This document shows positions 40,478 through 48,516 of a DNA stretch of 51,481 bases, one piece after another (within the stretch, counting starts at the first letter, position 1; each line of letters begins with the position of its first letter). Source of the DNA: Nodularia sp. LEGE 06071 (lineage in GTDB: Bacteria > Cyanobacteriota > Cyanobacteriia > Cyanobacteriales > Nostocaceae); the NCBI RefSeq assembly GCF_015207755.1, contig NZ_JADEWH010000023.1, forward strand, positions 1 through 51,481, read 5' to 3'. Below the pieces are notes generated by a model that had not been told where the DNA came from, ran no database searches, and saw only the letters and a program-made list of their open reading frames with translations. A program made the position numbers and the translations under genes.

Positions 40478-40957
40478 CTATTCGTCAGGAGATTTTAAAG
40501 CTTGATCCAAAACTTCGCGTGCGTGTTCGGCTTTAGCTCGTGCTTCCTGGTAGCGCAAATTAGCCTGGGCAAAGTTTTTCAGGACTTTAAAACCTTCCTT
40601 CAGACGAGCAATTTCCTCTTCAGTTACGGAATTATCTAAAAACAGGACATCCACAGCCTTACGAATTTCTAGTGCCTCAGCGCGTGATTCCTGCACCTTC
40701 AGCTTGAGTGTGGCTAGGTTATTCAAAATCTGGACAGCTTGTGTAATGCTGTCCTCGCCACTAGCCGAATCATTAGCAGGTTCCTTGACCTCAATTAATT
40801 GTTGAGGACCAAATCCCTCTTCCAATTCCGTGGTCAGCTTACCAGCGTCCATCAATTCCATCAGCTGATCCATAGCTTTTTCACGGGCTTTAGCTGAGTC
40901 TTTTCCAGAAACAGTGAGGATAATTTCTGGGCTTTGAGCGAGAGTATACTGAACCAT
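40478..40957 (-). CDS. Unknown cyanobacterial coiled-coil protein
   Basis: An internal ATG at 40957 (MVQYTLAQSPEIILTVSGKDSAKAREKAMDQLMELMDAGKL) gives 159 residues and is preferred; the longer frame from 40999 adds SLAWLISNFSVLN, which looks unlike it. The second half is helical and charged (NNLATLKLKVQESRAEALEIRKAV...TEEEIARLKEGFKVLKNFAQANLRYQEARAKAEHAREVLDQAL), typical of a coiled coil. No catalytic motif is seen. It is divergent from 41223-42539 across a repeat-bearing spacer. Confidence 0.68.
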   Translation of the reverse strand: MVQYTLAQSPEIILTVSGKDSAKAREKAMDQLMELMDAGKLTTELEEGFGPQQLIEVKEPANDSASGEDSITQAVQILNNLATLKLKVQESRAEALEIRKAVDVLFLDNSVTEEEIARLKEGFKVLKNFAQANLRYQEARAKAEHAREVLDQALKSPDE

Positions 40958-41036
40958 ATTTAGAACTGAAAAATTGCTGATTAACCAAGCCAAGCTCAAT
41001 AATCATAACATGAGGGAAGTGGCACTAAAAGCTACA

Positions 41037-41153
41037 GTCATTGGTCATTGGTCATTAGTCATTGGTCATTGGGAAGTTACCGTCTTCTCTCCCCTGCTCC
41101 CTGCTCCCTGCTCCCCTGCTCCCTGCTCCCTGCTCCCCTGCCTCTTCTCCCCC
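41037..41153. repeat. Composite repeat: GTCATTG heptads plus CTCCCTG heptads
   Basis: From about 41039, GGTCATTGGTCATTAGTCAT leads into GGGAAGTTACCGTCTTCT and then (CTCCCTG)n. The same order, with the same GGGAAGTTACCGTCTTCTCC link, is found at 48435-48516. The two arrays therefore share an origin rather than being independent simple repeats. Confidence 0.75.
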
Positions 41154-41222
41154 ACTCCCCAGCTAAAATAAAACTTTATACTTAAGAAAGATTAAACTAA
41201 ATTTTAACAGGAGGGAAGAGTA

Positions 41223-42539
41223 GTGACTCCCAATCCCACCATCATGCAAGCTGTTGAAAAACTGGGCTACCGAGTTACTGTTGGTGATGTGTCAAGTCAG
41301 GCTGGCTTGAATCTCGCCGAGGCTGGGCAAGGGTTATTGGCTCTGGCTTCTGATGCTGGCGGACATTTACAAGTAGCGGAAACAGGTGATATTGTTTACC
41401 AATTTCCGCGAAATTTCCGCGATGTTTTACGTAATAAATACTTTCAGATCCGGCTGCGGGAATGGTGGAAAAAGGTCTGGGAAGTTCTTTTTTACCTGAT
41501 TCGGATTTCTTTTGCTATTTTCTTAATTGCTTCTATTGTCCTGATAACTATTACCATCTTTATCATTGTTACTGCCTCCAACTCAGACCGCGACGGCGAC
41601 AGTAGGGGTAGCAGTTCTAGGGGTGGGGGGTTATTCTTTTTCCCTTTCCCGGATTTATTTTGGTATTTTAGCCCCAATTATCGCGATCGCCAACAAGAAC
41701 GGCAGTACCAAAGACACCAACAAAGAAGCCAAGAAAGCAATTTGAATTTCTTTGAGGCTGTATTTTCGTTTTTGTTTGGTGATGGTAATCCGAATGCCAA
41801 TTTAGAAGAACGCCGATGGCAAGAAATTGGGGCTGTGATTCGGAATAATCAGGGTGCGGTAGTCGCAGAACAAATTGCTCCTTATCTGGATAATCTTGGT
41901 GCAAGTTATACACAAGACTATGAAGATTATATGCTGCCGGTGCTGATTCGATTTAATGGGCAACCAGAGGTAAGTCCGGAAGGGCAGATTGTCTATTATT
42001 TCCCAGAGTTGCAAGTGAAAGCAACTAAGACTCGTCATCAGTCAGTTCCAACGCACCTGGAAGAATATCCTTGGCGTTTTAGTGCGGCGGGTTCAGGACA
42101 GATTATGCTGTCGGCTGGTTTGGGTGTACTCAACTTTGTGGCGGCTTTAATCTTAGGAGGTTTGATAGCGGATGGTACAGCAGCTGCCCAATTAGGCGGA
42201 TTAGTCGCTTTTGTCAAAGGTATTTATTGGCTGTTGTTGGGTTACGGCGCAGGTTTCTTGGGTGTACCGTTAGTGCGTTATTTTTGGATTCAATGGCGCA
42301 ATAAAAAAATTGCTGCACGCAATCGCGATCGCCTGTCCCGATCTAGACTATTAACAAACCAAGATGATGCTTTACAGCGAAAAATTGACTACGCACAGCA
42401 GTTTGCCACAGAAAAGGTGATCGGTAGTGAAGATTTAGTATATTCCAGCGAAACCGACTTAATCGATCAAGAAATTGAGCGTTCTGCACAAATTGACGCT
42501 GAATGGCAAAGGCGATTGGAAGAGGGAAGTGGGGAGTAG
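41223..42539 (+). CDS. Unknown cyanobacterial membrane protein
   Basis: This 438-residue protein starts at GTG 41223, just after GGAGGG (41211-41216). Layout: a soluble N-terminus (MTPNPTIMQAVEKLGYRVTVGDVSSQAGLNLAEAGQGLLALASDAGGHLQV, similar to a small wHTH-like fold), helix FYLIRISFAIFLIASIVLITITIFIIV (residues 90-116), a Ser/Gly/Asp-rich patch, a helical domain with QERQYQRHQQRSQ, a second hydrophobic pair LSAGLGVLNFVAALILGGL and GIYWLLLGYGAGFLGVPLVRYFW, then a basic cytoplasmic tail. I know no function. A heptad array follows. Confidence 0.72.
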   Translation: MTPNPTIMQAVEKLGYRVTVGDVSSQAGLNLAEAGQGLLALASDAGGHLQVAETGDIVYQFPRNFRDVLRNKYFQIRLREWWKKVWEVLFYLIRISFAIFLIASIVLITITIFIIVTASNSDRDGDSRGSSSRGGGLFFFPFPDLFWYFSPNYRDRQQERQYQRHQQRSQESNLNFFEAVFSFLFGDGNPNANLEERRWQEIGAVIRNNQGAVVAEQIAPYLDNLGASYTQDYEDYMLPVLIRFNGQPEVSPEGQIVYYFPELQVKATKTRHQSVPTHLEEYPWRFSAAGSGQIMLSAGLGVLNFVAALILGGLIADGTAAAQLGGLVAFVKGIYWLLLGYGAGFLGVPLVRYFWIQWRNKKIAARNRDRLSRSRLLTNQDDALQRKIDYAQQFATEKVIGSEDLVYSSETDLIDQEIERSAQIDAEWQRRLEEGSGE

Positions 42540-42541
42540 AG

Positions 42542-42632
42542 GGGAAGAGGCAGGGGAGCAGGGAGCAGGGAGCAGGGGGGAAGAGGCAAGGGAGCAGGAA
42601 GAGGGGAGCAGGGAGCAGGGGGAAAGAGGATT
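42542..42632. repeat. AGGGAGC/GGGAGCA heptad tandem array
   Basis: Repeats of GGGAGCA and GAAGAGG variants (for example GGGAGCAGGGAGCAGGG) fill the start of the convergent spacer between 42540 and pnkp's end at 42735. These belong to the same STRR family as the CCCCCTG arrays, on the other strand. Confidence 0.75.
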
Positions 42633-42734
42633 TTGCAGTTTTTGTACAGATGCAGGAATGATAACTAATTAGGTAATTAGGCGCACATGATATGAGGGGC
42701 AATGGGGAGTATGTCAAGAGCAGTATTCCGTCTA

Positions 42735-45311
42735 TTAAAGTCGTGGATCGACGGGTTCGCTTTCCAATGCCAGAATACCGAAAACACATTCATGTACGCG
42801 GCGCAGAGGGGTGAGGGCGACAAATCGCTCCAATGCTTCAACACCCAAAGCAAATTCGCGCATAGCCAGAGAACGCTTGTGAGATAAACCACGTTGGCGC
42901 AGACGTTGCAGATTCTCTGGAGTGGAATATTCAGGGCCATAGATAATCCGCAAATATTCTTGTCCGCGACATTTCACCGCAGGTTGGACAATACCGCGAC
43001 TACCTCGAACGATAAAGTCCATAGGCTTGACAACCATTCCTTCACCTCCGACTTTGGTCAATTTTTCCCACCAATAAATCCCCTCTGCTTGACTGCTGGG
43101 GTCAGTCAAATCTATGACTTTATAGGCAGTAGCTAGGAGCAAGGAGGGGTCTTTTTGGCAGATTTTGGCAATTTCCTCCATGTGCCAGCGATGGTCTTGA
43201 TCGATATGGACGGCTCCTTCTGTTGCGAGGATGTGGAAAGGAGCTAACCTTAATCCAGAAATATCAGTAACAGACCAGCAGTATTGGCGGTAGGCACTGA
43301 CGTACTGATTTGCCATCTCTGCGCGTTGTTGGTAATAAGTCAGTTGGGTACTAATATCTACGCCGCGATCGCTTGCTTTTTGTAAACAGGTAACAGCATC
43401 ATTCAGGGACAGGCGTGAAGCCACTCCCACAGGTGCATACTGTTGTTGGAGCAGCCCCTGTGCTTTGGCTGACCACGGCATCAATTCACAGTCTAGACAT
43501 ACCCAGTCGGTTTGAAATTCTGACCAAAATCCGCTCTGGGAAAGGGCAAGATTCACCCGCTCCAAAAGTTCTGTCTCTAATGCTGAATTATCGAAAAACC
43601 TCCTTCCCGTGCGCGTATAGCAGATGCCGATGCCCTCATTTACGACACCAAATCGTTTTTCGGCAGCTGCTACATCTCGGCAAATAATCACAACCACCCG
43701 CGAACCCATGTGTTTTTCTTCACATACTACTTGTGTAATTTCTTGATTTTGGTAGTGGGTGAAGGCTTGGGCTGGATGTTCCAAAAATCCGGGTAATAGG
43801 GATGTTTCTACGGGGGACATAGTGGGGGGTAAATAAATCAGCCATTTGGGATTGGTAGCAAAACGGCTGATCACTTCTAAAGCTGCGATCGCATTTTCTT
43901 CCCGAATCGTAATATTAGACTTCAATCGGGTGTTGATGATCCGCTTACCCAAAACGTCTTCAATATACAAAACATCATCCAATTCCTGTTGAGATGTGCG
44001 TGTTGCGGTGTTCTGTACCAAAGGTTTCACAGGTTCACAGTAGACGCGGGCAGCAGGGATGCTTACCAGTTCCTTTTCTGGATAGCGGAGGGCAGTAAGT
44101 TTGCCACCAAAGACGCAACCTGTATCGATATCAATAGTGTTATTTAACCATTCCGCTTCTGGCACAGGGGTATGTCCGTAGACCACCATTGCTTCACCCC
44201 GATACTCTCCTGCCCAGTTGTAGCGCACGGGTAAGCCAAATTCATCAATCTCGCCAGTGCTTTCGCCGTAAAGAGCAAACTCGCGCACAGCACCAGATCC
44301 CCGTCCTTGCATTTCCTGTTTCATCCCTGCGTGAGCCACCACTAACTGCCCATTGTCTAAGAGGTAGTGACTGATTAAGGAGTCCAGAAACTTTTGCAGT
44401 TCTGTCGTGAAAGGTTCGCGCACTTCATCGGGTAAAGCCTCAATTTCAGTCAGGGTTTGCTCTAACCCATGAGTAACCCGGACATTTTTACCACGTAGTT
44501 TCCGCAATAGTTTGTTTTCATGATTACCAGGAATGCAGAGAGCCGTACCTGCGTCAACCATGTTTCGCACTAGTTTAACTGTATCTAAGATCCGCGTTCC
44601 CCGATCTACTAAATCACCGAGAAATACAGCTTTGCGTCCTTCTGGATGGGAGTAGATTGGGTAGTCCCAAAGTCCAGGAGATAATTCTTCCCCTTTTTGA
44701 TAGCCTAACTGTTGAAGTAATATTTCGAGTTCATCACAACAGCCGTGAATATCCCCAATGATGTCAAAGGGGCCATGTTCGTGTTTGAGGTTGTTCCACA
44801 AAGGCTGGCGCTCAATTTCGACGGATGTGATTTCTTCTAAAGATTTGAGAGTGTAGACATAACGAAAGCCTTCCTTTTCTAAACCCCGCAGAGAACGCCG
44901 TAACATTTGGGTATGACGACGCACTACGTGAGAACCAAATTGGCGATCGCTCCTTTGTTGATTACGTTCGTGGCATAATTCTTCTGGTAGGTCGAGGATA
45001 ATGGCGATCGCAAAGCAATGATACTGTCGTGCCATTTGCAGTAAGGGTTTGCGGTCTTCCATCTGCACATTGGTAGCATCAATTACTGTGAGTCTACCTG
45101 CTGCCAGCCGCTTTTCAGCAATGAAGCGCAGCACCTCAAAGGCATCTTTAGTTGCAGATTGGTTATTTTCCTCATTTGACACCAACCCCCGACAAAAGTC
45201 GGAAGACAGTACCTCAAAAGGTTGAAAGTGCTGACTAGCAAAGGTCGATTTACCGGAACCAGAAGCACCGATGAGGACAATTAGGGATAGTTCAGGAATA
45301 GTCAGCTTCAT
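42735..45311 (-). CDS. pnkp: Pnkp polynucleotide kinase-phosphatase-ligase
   Basis: Pnkp heals and seals broken RNA: it phosphorylates 5'-OH ends, removes 2',3'-cyclic/3' phosphates and ligates. The 858-residue protein has the full module order: kinase with P-loop GASGSGKST (15-23), metallophosphatase with GDIHG (Asp187, His189), LGDLVDRG (231-238) and GNHEN (Asn263, His264), and adenylyltransferase with EEKHMGSR, Lys533 as the AMP site. These residue numbers agree with those known for Clostridium thermocellum Pnkp. It overlaps hen1 by four bases (stop and start share ATGA), so the two genes are translated together. Partners repair ribotoxin-damaged RNA with a protecting 2'-O-methyl mark. Confidence 0.96.
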   Translation of the reverse strand: MKLTIPELSLIVLIGASGSGKSTFASQHFQPFEVLSSDFCRGLVSNEENNQSATKDAFEVLRFIAEKRLAAGRLTVIDATNVQMEDRKPLLQMARQYHCFAIAIILDLPEELCHERNQQRSDRQFGSHVVRRHTQMLRRSLRGLEKEGFRYVYTLKSLEEITSVEIERQPLWNNLKHEHGPFDIIGDIHGCCDELEILLQQLGYQKGEELSPGLWDYPIYSHPEGRKAVFLGDLVDRGTRILDTVKLVRNMVDAGTALCIPGNHENKLLRKLRGKNVRVTHGLEQTLTEIEALPDEVREPFTTELQKFLDSLISHYLLDNGQLVVAHAGMKQEMQGRGSGAVREFALYGESTGEIDEFGLPVRYNWAGEYRGEAMVVYGHTPVPEAEWLNNTIDIDTGCVFGGKLTALRYPEKELVSIPAARVYCEPVKPLVQNTATRTSQQELDDVLYIEDVLGKRIINTRLKSNITIREENAIAALEVISRFATNPKWLIYLPPTMSPVETSLLPGFLEHPAQAFTHYQNQEITQVVCEEKHMGSRVVVIICRDVAAAEKRFGVVNEGIGICYTRTGRRFFDNSALETELLERVNLALSQSGFWSEFQTDWVCLDCELMPWSAKAQGLLQQQYAPVGVASRLSLNDAVTCLQKASDRGVDISTQLTYYQQRAEMANQYVSAYRQYCWSVTDISGLRLAPFHILATEGAVHIDQDHRWHMEEIAKICQKDPSLLLATAYKVIDLTDPSSQAEGIYWWEKLTKVGGEGMVVKPMDFIVRGSRGIVQPAVKCRGQEYLRIIYGPEYSTPENLQRLRQRGLSHKRSLAMREFALGVEALERFVALTPLRRVHECVFGILALESEPVDPRL

Positions 45312-46690
45312 CTTTTAAATACCGCCATTTGTGTAGGTGAACCGACTTCTGGATCTTCCGTTCCTATCGGTTGAAATTCCACAGTGTAGCCAAAGCCTGC
45401 TGCTACTTGGTTTGCCCAGTTTTGAAATTGCGATCGCGTCCATTCAAAGCGGTGGTCTTGATGTCGCAGTTTTCCCGCCGGGAGATTCTCAAATTTGATA
45501 TTGTATTCAATATTGGGCGTTGTTACCAGCACCGTTTTCGGTTGGGCAAACTCGAACACAACCCGCTCAAATGCTCCCAGTCGCGGCAAATCAAGATGCT
45601 CAATCACCTCAATTACCGTCGCCGCATCATAGCCACTAAAGCGTTTATCCTGGTAAGTGATTGCGCCTTGGAACAGTTGTACGCGTTCCCACTGGTTGCG
45701 TGTCAGGCGCAGACGGTCTAATCTTTCTTGGGCAATTTCTAGCGCCCTGTAGGAAACATCAACGCCTGTAATCTCGTGAAAAAAGCCGTCTTTAAGCAGT
45801 ATTTTGAGCAGATTGCCTTGACCACAACCTAAATCAATCACTCTTTTGGCATTGCTTTGTTTTAGAGCCGCAATCACCGCATCCAAGCGCTGCTGATTCA
45901 GACTAATCGGCTTTTCTACCGCCGCCTCTTGTTTAGCATAGTTTTCTTCAGCGCTATCGAGATCGGGATGATCTGACTCTACTAGTTGAGCTAAGGCTAG
46001 ACGAGTTAAGCGTTGCTGTCGTTTCAGGTAACGCCTGGTAATTTGTTCTCGCGCTGGATGGGTAGTTAACCAACCTTCACCATGACGTAGTAACTTTTCG
46101 ATTTCTTCATCGCCTACCCAATAATGCTTATCGTCATCCAACACCGGAATGAGGACGTAGAGATGACTTAACAAATCACTCAAAGGTAAGGTGTGCTGAA
46201 GTTCGACGGTAAAGTATTGGCTCTGCCCCCAATCCGGGAATTTCTCATCTAAAATATGACCTGCGGCACTGACACTATAGCCCAACGGCTCAAATAATTG
46301 CCGCAGAAACTCTTCACCACCACGACAAGGTAGAACAGACAGTTTTGCTATTAAAGGAATGGGGGTTTGTGCTAATTCTGGTAAGTCTTTGCAACGACCA
46401 CCTAAAGCCGTGCCAAACACTTGAGCGATCGCTACACTCAAAAAAGAAGAAGCAACATAAGGGCGATCGCTTACATATTGTTCTAGCCTTGCACCACGTC
46501 CCCGCACCAAATTCACAGGATCAACATCCAACAGCAACGCCGCCGTACATCGCTCTACACTAGCTTCTGGGTAGAAGACATGAGCCTTGCCAAAACTTAG
46601 GGCAAAAGACTGACAACGGTCTGGGTGTTTATGCAACAGGTAGCCTAACTCCGTTGCTGGGGAATGTGTCGTTGTGATTGTCAGCAGCAT
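45308..46690 (-). CDS. hen1: Hen1 RNA 3'-terminal ribose 2'-O-methyltransferase
   Basis: Bacterial Hen1 2'-O-methylates the 3' end of RNA cleaved by ribotoxins so that, after ligation by Pnkp, the same site cannot be cut again. This 460-residue protein has an N-terminal domain (about 1-245) that contacts Pnkp in relatives, and a C-terminal methyltransferase domain: VIDLGCGQGNLLKILL (SAM loop), TGVDVSYRALEIA, and the metal set EVIEH (Glu361, Glu364, His365) with QDHRFEWTR (His413). YDAATVIEVIEHLDLPRLGAFERVVFE and TPNIEYNIKFENL are characteristic. It starts ATG 46690 and is followed directly by pnkp. Confidence 0.95.
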   Translation of the reverse strand: MLLTITTTHSPATELGYLLHKHPDRCQSFALSFGKAHVFYPEASVERCTAALLLDVDPVNLVRGRGARLEQYVSDRPYVASSFLSVAIAQVFGTALGGRCKDLPELAQTPIPLIAKLSVLPCRGGEEFLRQLFEPLGYSVSAAGHILDEKFPDWGQSQYFTVELQHTLPLSDLLSHLYVLIPVLDDDKHYWVGDEEIEKLLRHGEGWLTTHPAREQITRRYLKRQQRLTRLALAQLVESDHPDLDSAEENYAKQEAAVEKPISLNQQRLDAVIAALKQSNAKRVIDLGCGQGNLLKILLKDGFFHEITGVDVSYRALEIAQERLDRLRLTRNQWERVQLFQGAITYQDKRFSGYDAATVIEVIEHLDLPRLGAFERVVFEFAQPKTVLVTTPNIEYNIKFENLPAGKLRHQDHRFEWTRSQFQNWANQVAAGFGYTVEFQPIGTEDPEVGSPTQMAVFKR

Positions 46691-47138
46691 TTATTCACTT
46701 TTACAAAGATTTAAGGATACGAAATAATTAATGGTAATTTCGCACAAATTAACACAGTAGTTTTCTTTTGTTAGCAAAACTTTTGATTTTGCTTTTTCAG
46801 AAAGCTTTTTTAGTAAATGTAATATTGAGATTTCAAGGAAGAAACCTACGGTGTACACACAAGTGATCGAATTTAGCCAAGCCCTTACAGAATCGCCCCC
46901 TAGCCCCCAATTATGGGGGAACAAGAATTTTCCAAATCCCCCAGACTTGAGGGATTTAGGGGGCAAAATAGACGTAAACGCAGACAGATAGGACTTGTGT
47001 GTACACTGTAGCCCCAGTCTCTAATACAGGACGACGTAAATAAACCGACCATTTAAAATCAATAAAAAGCCTACATCATCAGCTTTTTGACTTTTGATTT
47101 TTGAATTTTGACTTCCGCGTAGCGGTACTAGTCCCTTA
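46691..47138. other. Spacer between hen1 and the SpoIID-like gene, with MITE copy D
   Basis: The hen1 promoter must lie in about 46691-46845 (AT-rich). MITE copy D occupies 46846-47011. From 47035 to 47138 is repeat-like AT-rich sequence (GACTTTTGATTTTTGAATTT, and a GCGTAGCG mini-palindrome), then the end of the SpoIID-like gene. A 91-codon frame at 46691-46966 runs through the MITE and is rejected. Confidence 0.55.
46846..47011. mobile_element. MITE-like element, copy D, 166 bp
   Basis: The left end CTACGGTGTACACACAA and the right end, the complement of CTACAGTGTACACACAA, are kept. The interior resembles copy A but is 21 bases longer because of extra sequence ATTTAGCCAAGCCCTTACAG near the left end. 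No convincing direct repeat flanks it (GAAGAAAC to the left, CCCCAGTC to the right), so it is either older or rearranged. Confidence 0.75.
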
Positions 47139-48284
47139 TTACTTGGTTTTAATTGGTGTGAGGGCTACTCCTTGGTAATAATGTCCTAAAATTTGCAGGT
47201 GGTTGGCTCCTTGTCGAGCTAGATTGTACGCTCCCCACTGGCTCATTCCTAAGCCATGACCGAAGCCTAAACCTTGTAGAACAAAACTCCCATTTGCGCC
47301 TTTAGTAATATTAAAGCGAGTGCTTCTAAGTTGGAGTGCAGTCCGGACTTCTTCGCCCTTTAAGACCCTTGTACCCTGGTCACCGACAATTTTTAAGGTT
47401 TTCACACTACGGAAAGGCGAGTGGGCTTCTGCAATCATTTCTTTGACATTGCCCACACCAGAAATTCTGGAGCTAATTTGATTGGAAGAAAAGGTTCTTT
47501 CCCAGTTACAGGCGCTGATATTTTGGTCGTAGTCTTGAACAGCACGCAGGTAAGCGAGGGGATTTCCCCAAACATCTTCGACATTTTCAGTGTGTCCTCC
47601 AGAACAAGCGTGGAAAACTGAGAGAATAATTTCGTTGTTATGTGTTAATACTTTGCCGGCGGTAGCATCTACTGCGGAGTAAATAGTGGGAGATTCGCTG
47701 ATCACTCCTTTATAAATTTGCCAACGATCTGGACTAGCCCCTAAGTCATAGGTGGGATTATTGCGTTGTTCGTTGCGCTTGTAGAGGGCATAGGTACGAG
47801 CTGCGATCGCTTGAGCTTTGAGAGCTTCCTGTGGCCATCCAGAATCCATTTCTCCACCGATGACACTGTAGAGATATTCTTCTAAATCAACCCAATTAAC
47901 GGCATCTAAACCCTTATCTGTCGGGACAACCAGCGTTCGTCCACGATACCAGCGATCGCCAATATAAACAAATCCATCACCTGTAGGTTCAATCCAAAAT
48001 AAACCAGATTGCCATCTATCCAGAGCCACACCACCGGGGATAGTTTGGGCATTAAATGAACTCATAGCCGGCAATTGTCCGAGAGTACGACCTGTACTAT
48101 CCTTAACAACCGCAGTTGTCGAACTGCCAACTTTCACCTGATTCACTCCCCTCTGAATTGCCACGCGCAGGATTACAGATGCTTGAGCTGGGGCTACTAA
48201 AGCCATCCACAAGAAGATACCTATCCACCAATGACGTACTTTGATCTGGGAAAATAAAGAGCCTAATAACAGTTGAAATTTCAT
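47139..48284 (-). CDS. SpoIID/LytB-domain protein
   Basis: SpoIID-type proteins are peptidoglycan lytic transglycosylases or amidase enhancers. ATG 48284 gives 381 residues; the longer frame from 48293 adds MIS only. It has a hydrophobic signal-type segment (WWIGIFLWMALVAPAQA). The SpoIID domain is recognisable: VDLEEYLYSVIGGEMDSGWPQEALKAQAIAARTYAL, LSVFHACSGGHTENVEDVWG (family Cys/His segment), YLRAVQDYD and the final FGHGLGMSQWGAYNLARQG. No sporulation occurs in cyanobacteria, so a cell-wall remodelling role is inferred. It is convergent with the hen1-pnkp unit, not part of it. Confidence 0.88.
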   Translation of the reverse strand: MKFQLLLGSLFSQIKVRHWWIGIFLWMALVAPAQASVILRVAIQRGVNQVKVGSSTTAVVKDSTGRTLGQLPAMSSFNAQTIPGGVALDRWQSGLFWIEPTGDGFVYIGDRWYRGRTLVVPTDKGLDAVNWVDLEEYLYSVIGGEMDSGWPQEALKAQAIAARTYALYKRNEQRNNPTYDLGASPDRWQIYKGVISESPTIYSAVDATAGKVLTHNNEIILSVFHACSGGHTENVEDVWGNPLAYLRAVQDYDQNISACNWERTFSSNQISSRISGVGNVKEMIAEAHSPFRSVKTLKIVGDQGTRVLKGEEVRTALQLRSTRFNITKGANGSFVLQGLGFGHGLGMSQWGAYNLARQGANHLQILGHYYQGVALTPIKTK

Positions 48285-48432
48285 ACTGATCATTTAAATC
48301 ACATTTAAGCAAGTATCTGTTTGACGCTCTGGAGCCTAGTGTCTACCACTTAGATGAGACAGTTCTCCACCCTGGTAAGTTGCCACTTCCTCACAATTAT
48401 GCAATCAGTATGAAAAATCGGCCAATTAATTT

Positions 48433-48516
48433 AGTCATTGGTCATTGGTCATTGGTCATTGGGAAGTTACCGTCTTCTCCCCCCTGCTCCCTGCACCCTG
48501 CACCCCTGCCTCTTCC
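48433..48516. repeat. Composite repeat, second copy
   Basis: GTCATTGGTCATTGGTCATT followed by GGGAAGTTACCGTCTTCTCC and (CTCCCTG)-type heptads parallels 41039-41150 in order and sequence. It separates the SpoIID-like gene start from the Wzc-like gene end. Confidence 0.75.

Noticed and set aside
46691-46966. 91-codon frame on the minus strand next to hen1
   Set aside because: Runs through MITE copy D and AT-rich spacer; starts in the MITE and has no ribosome site or sensible composition.
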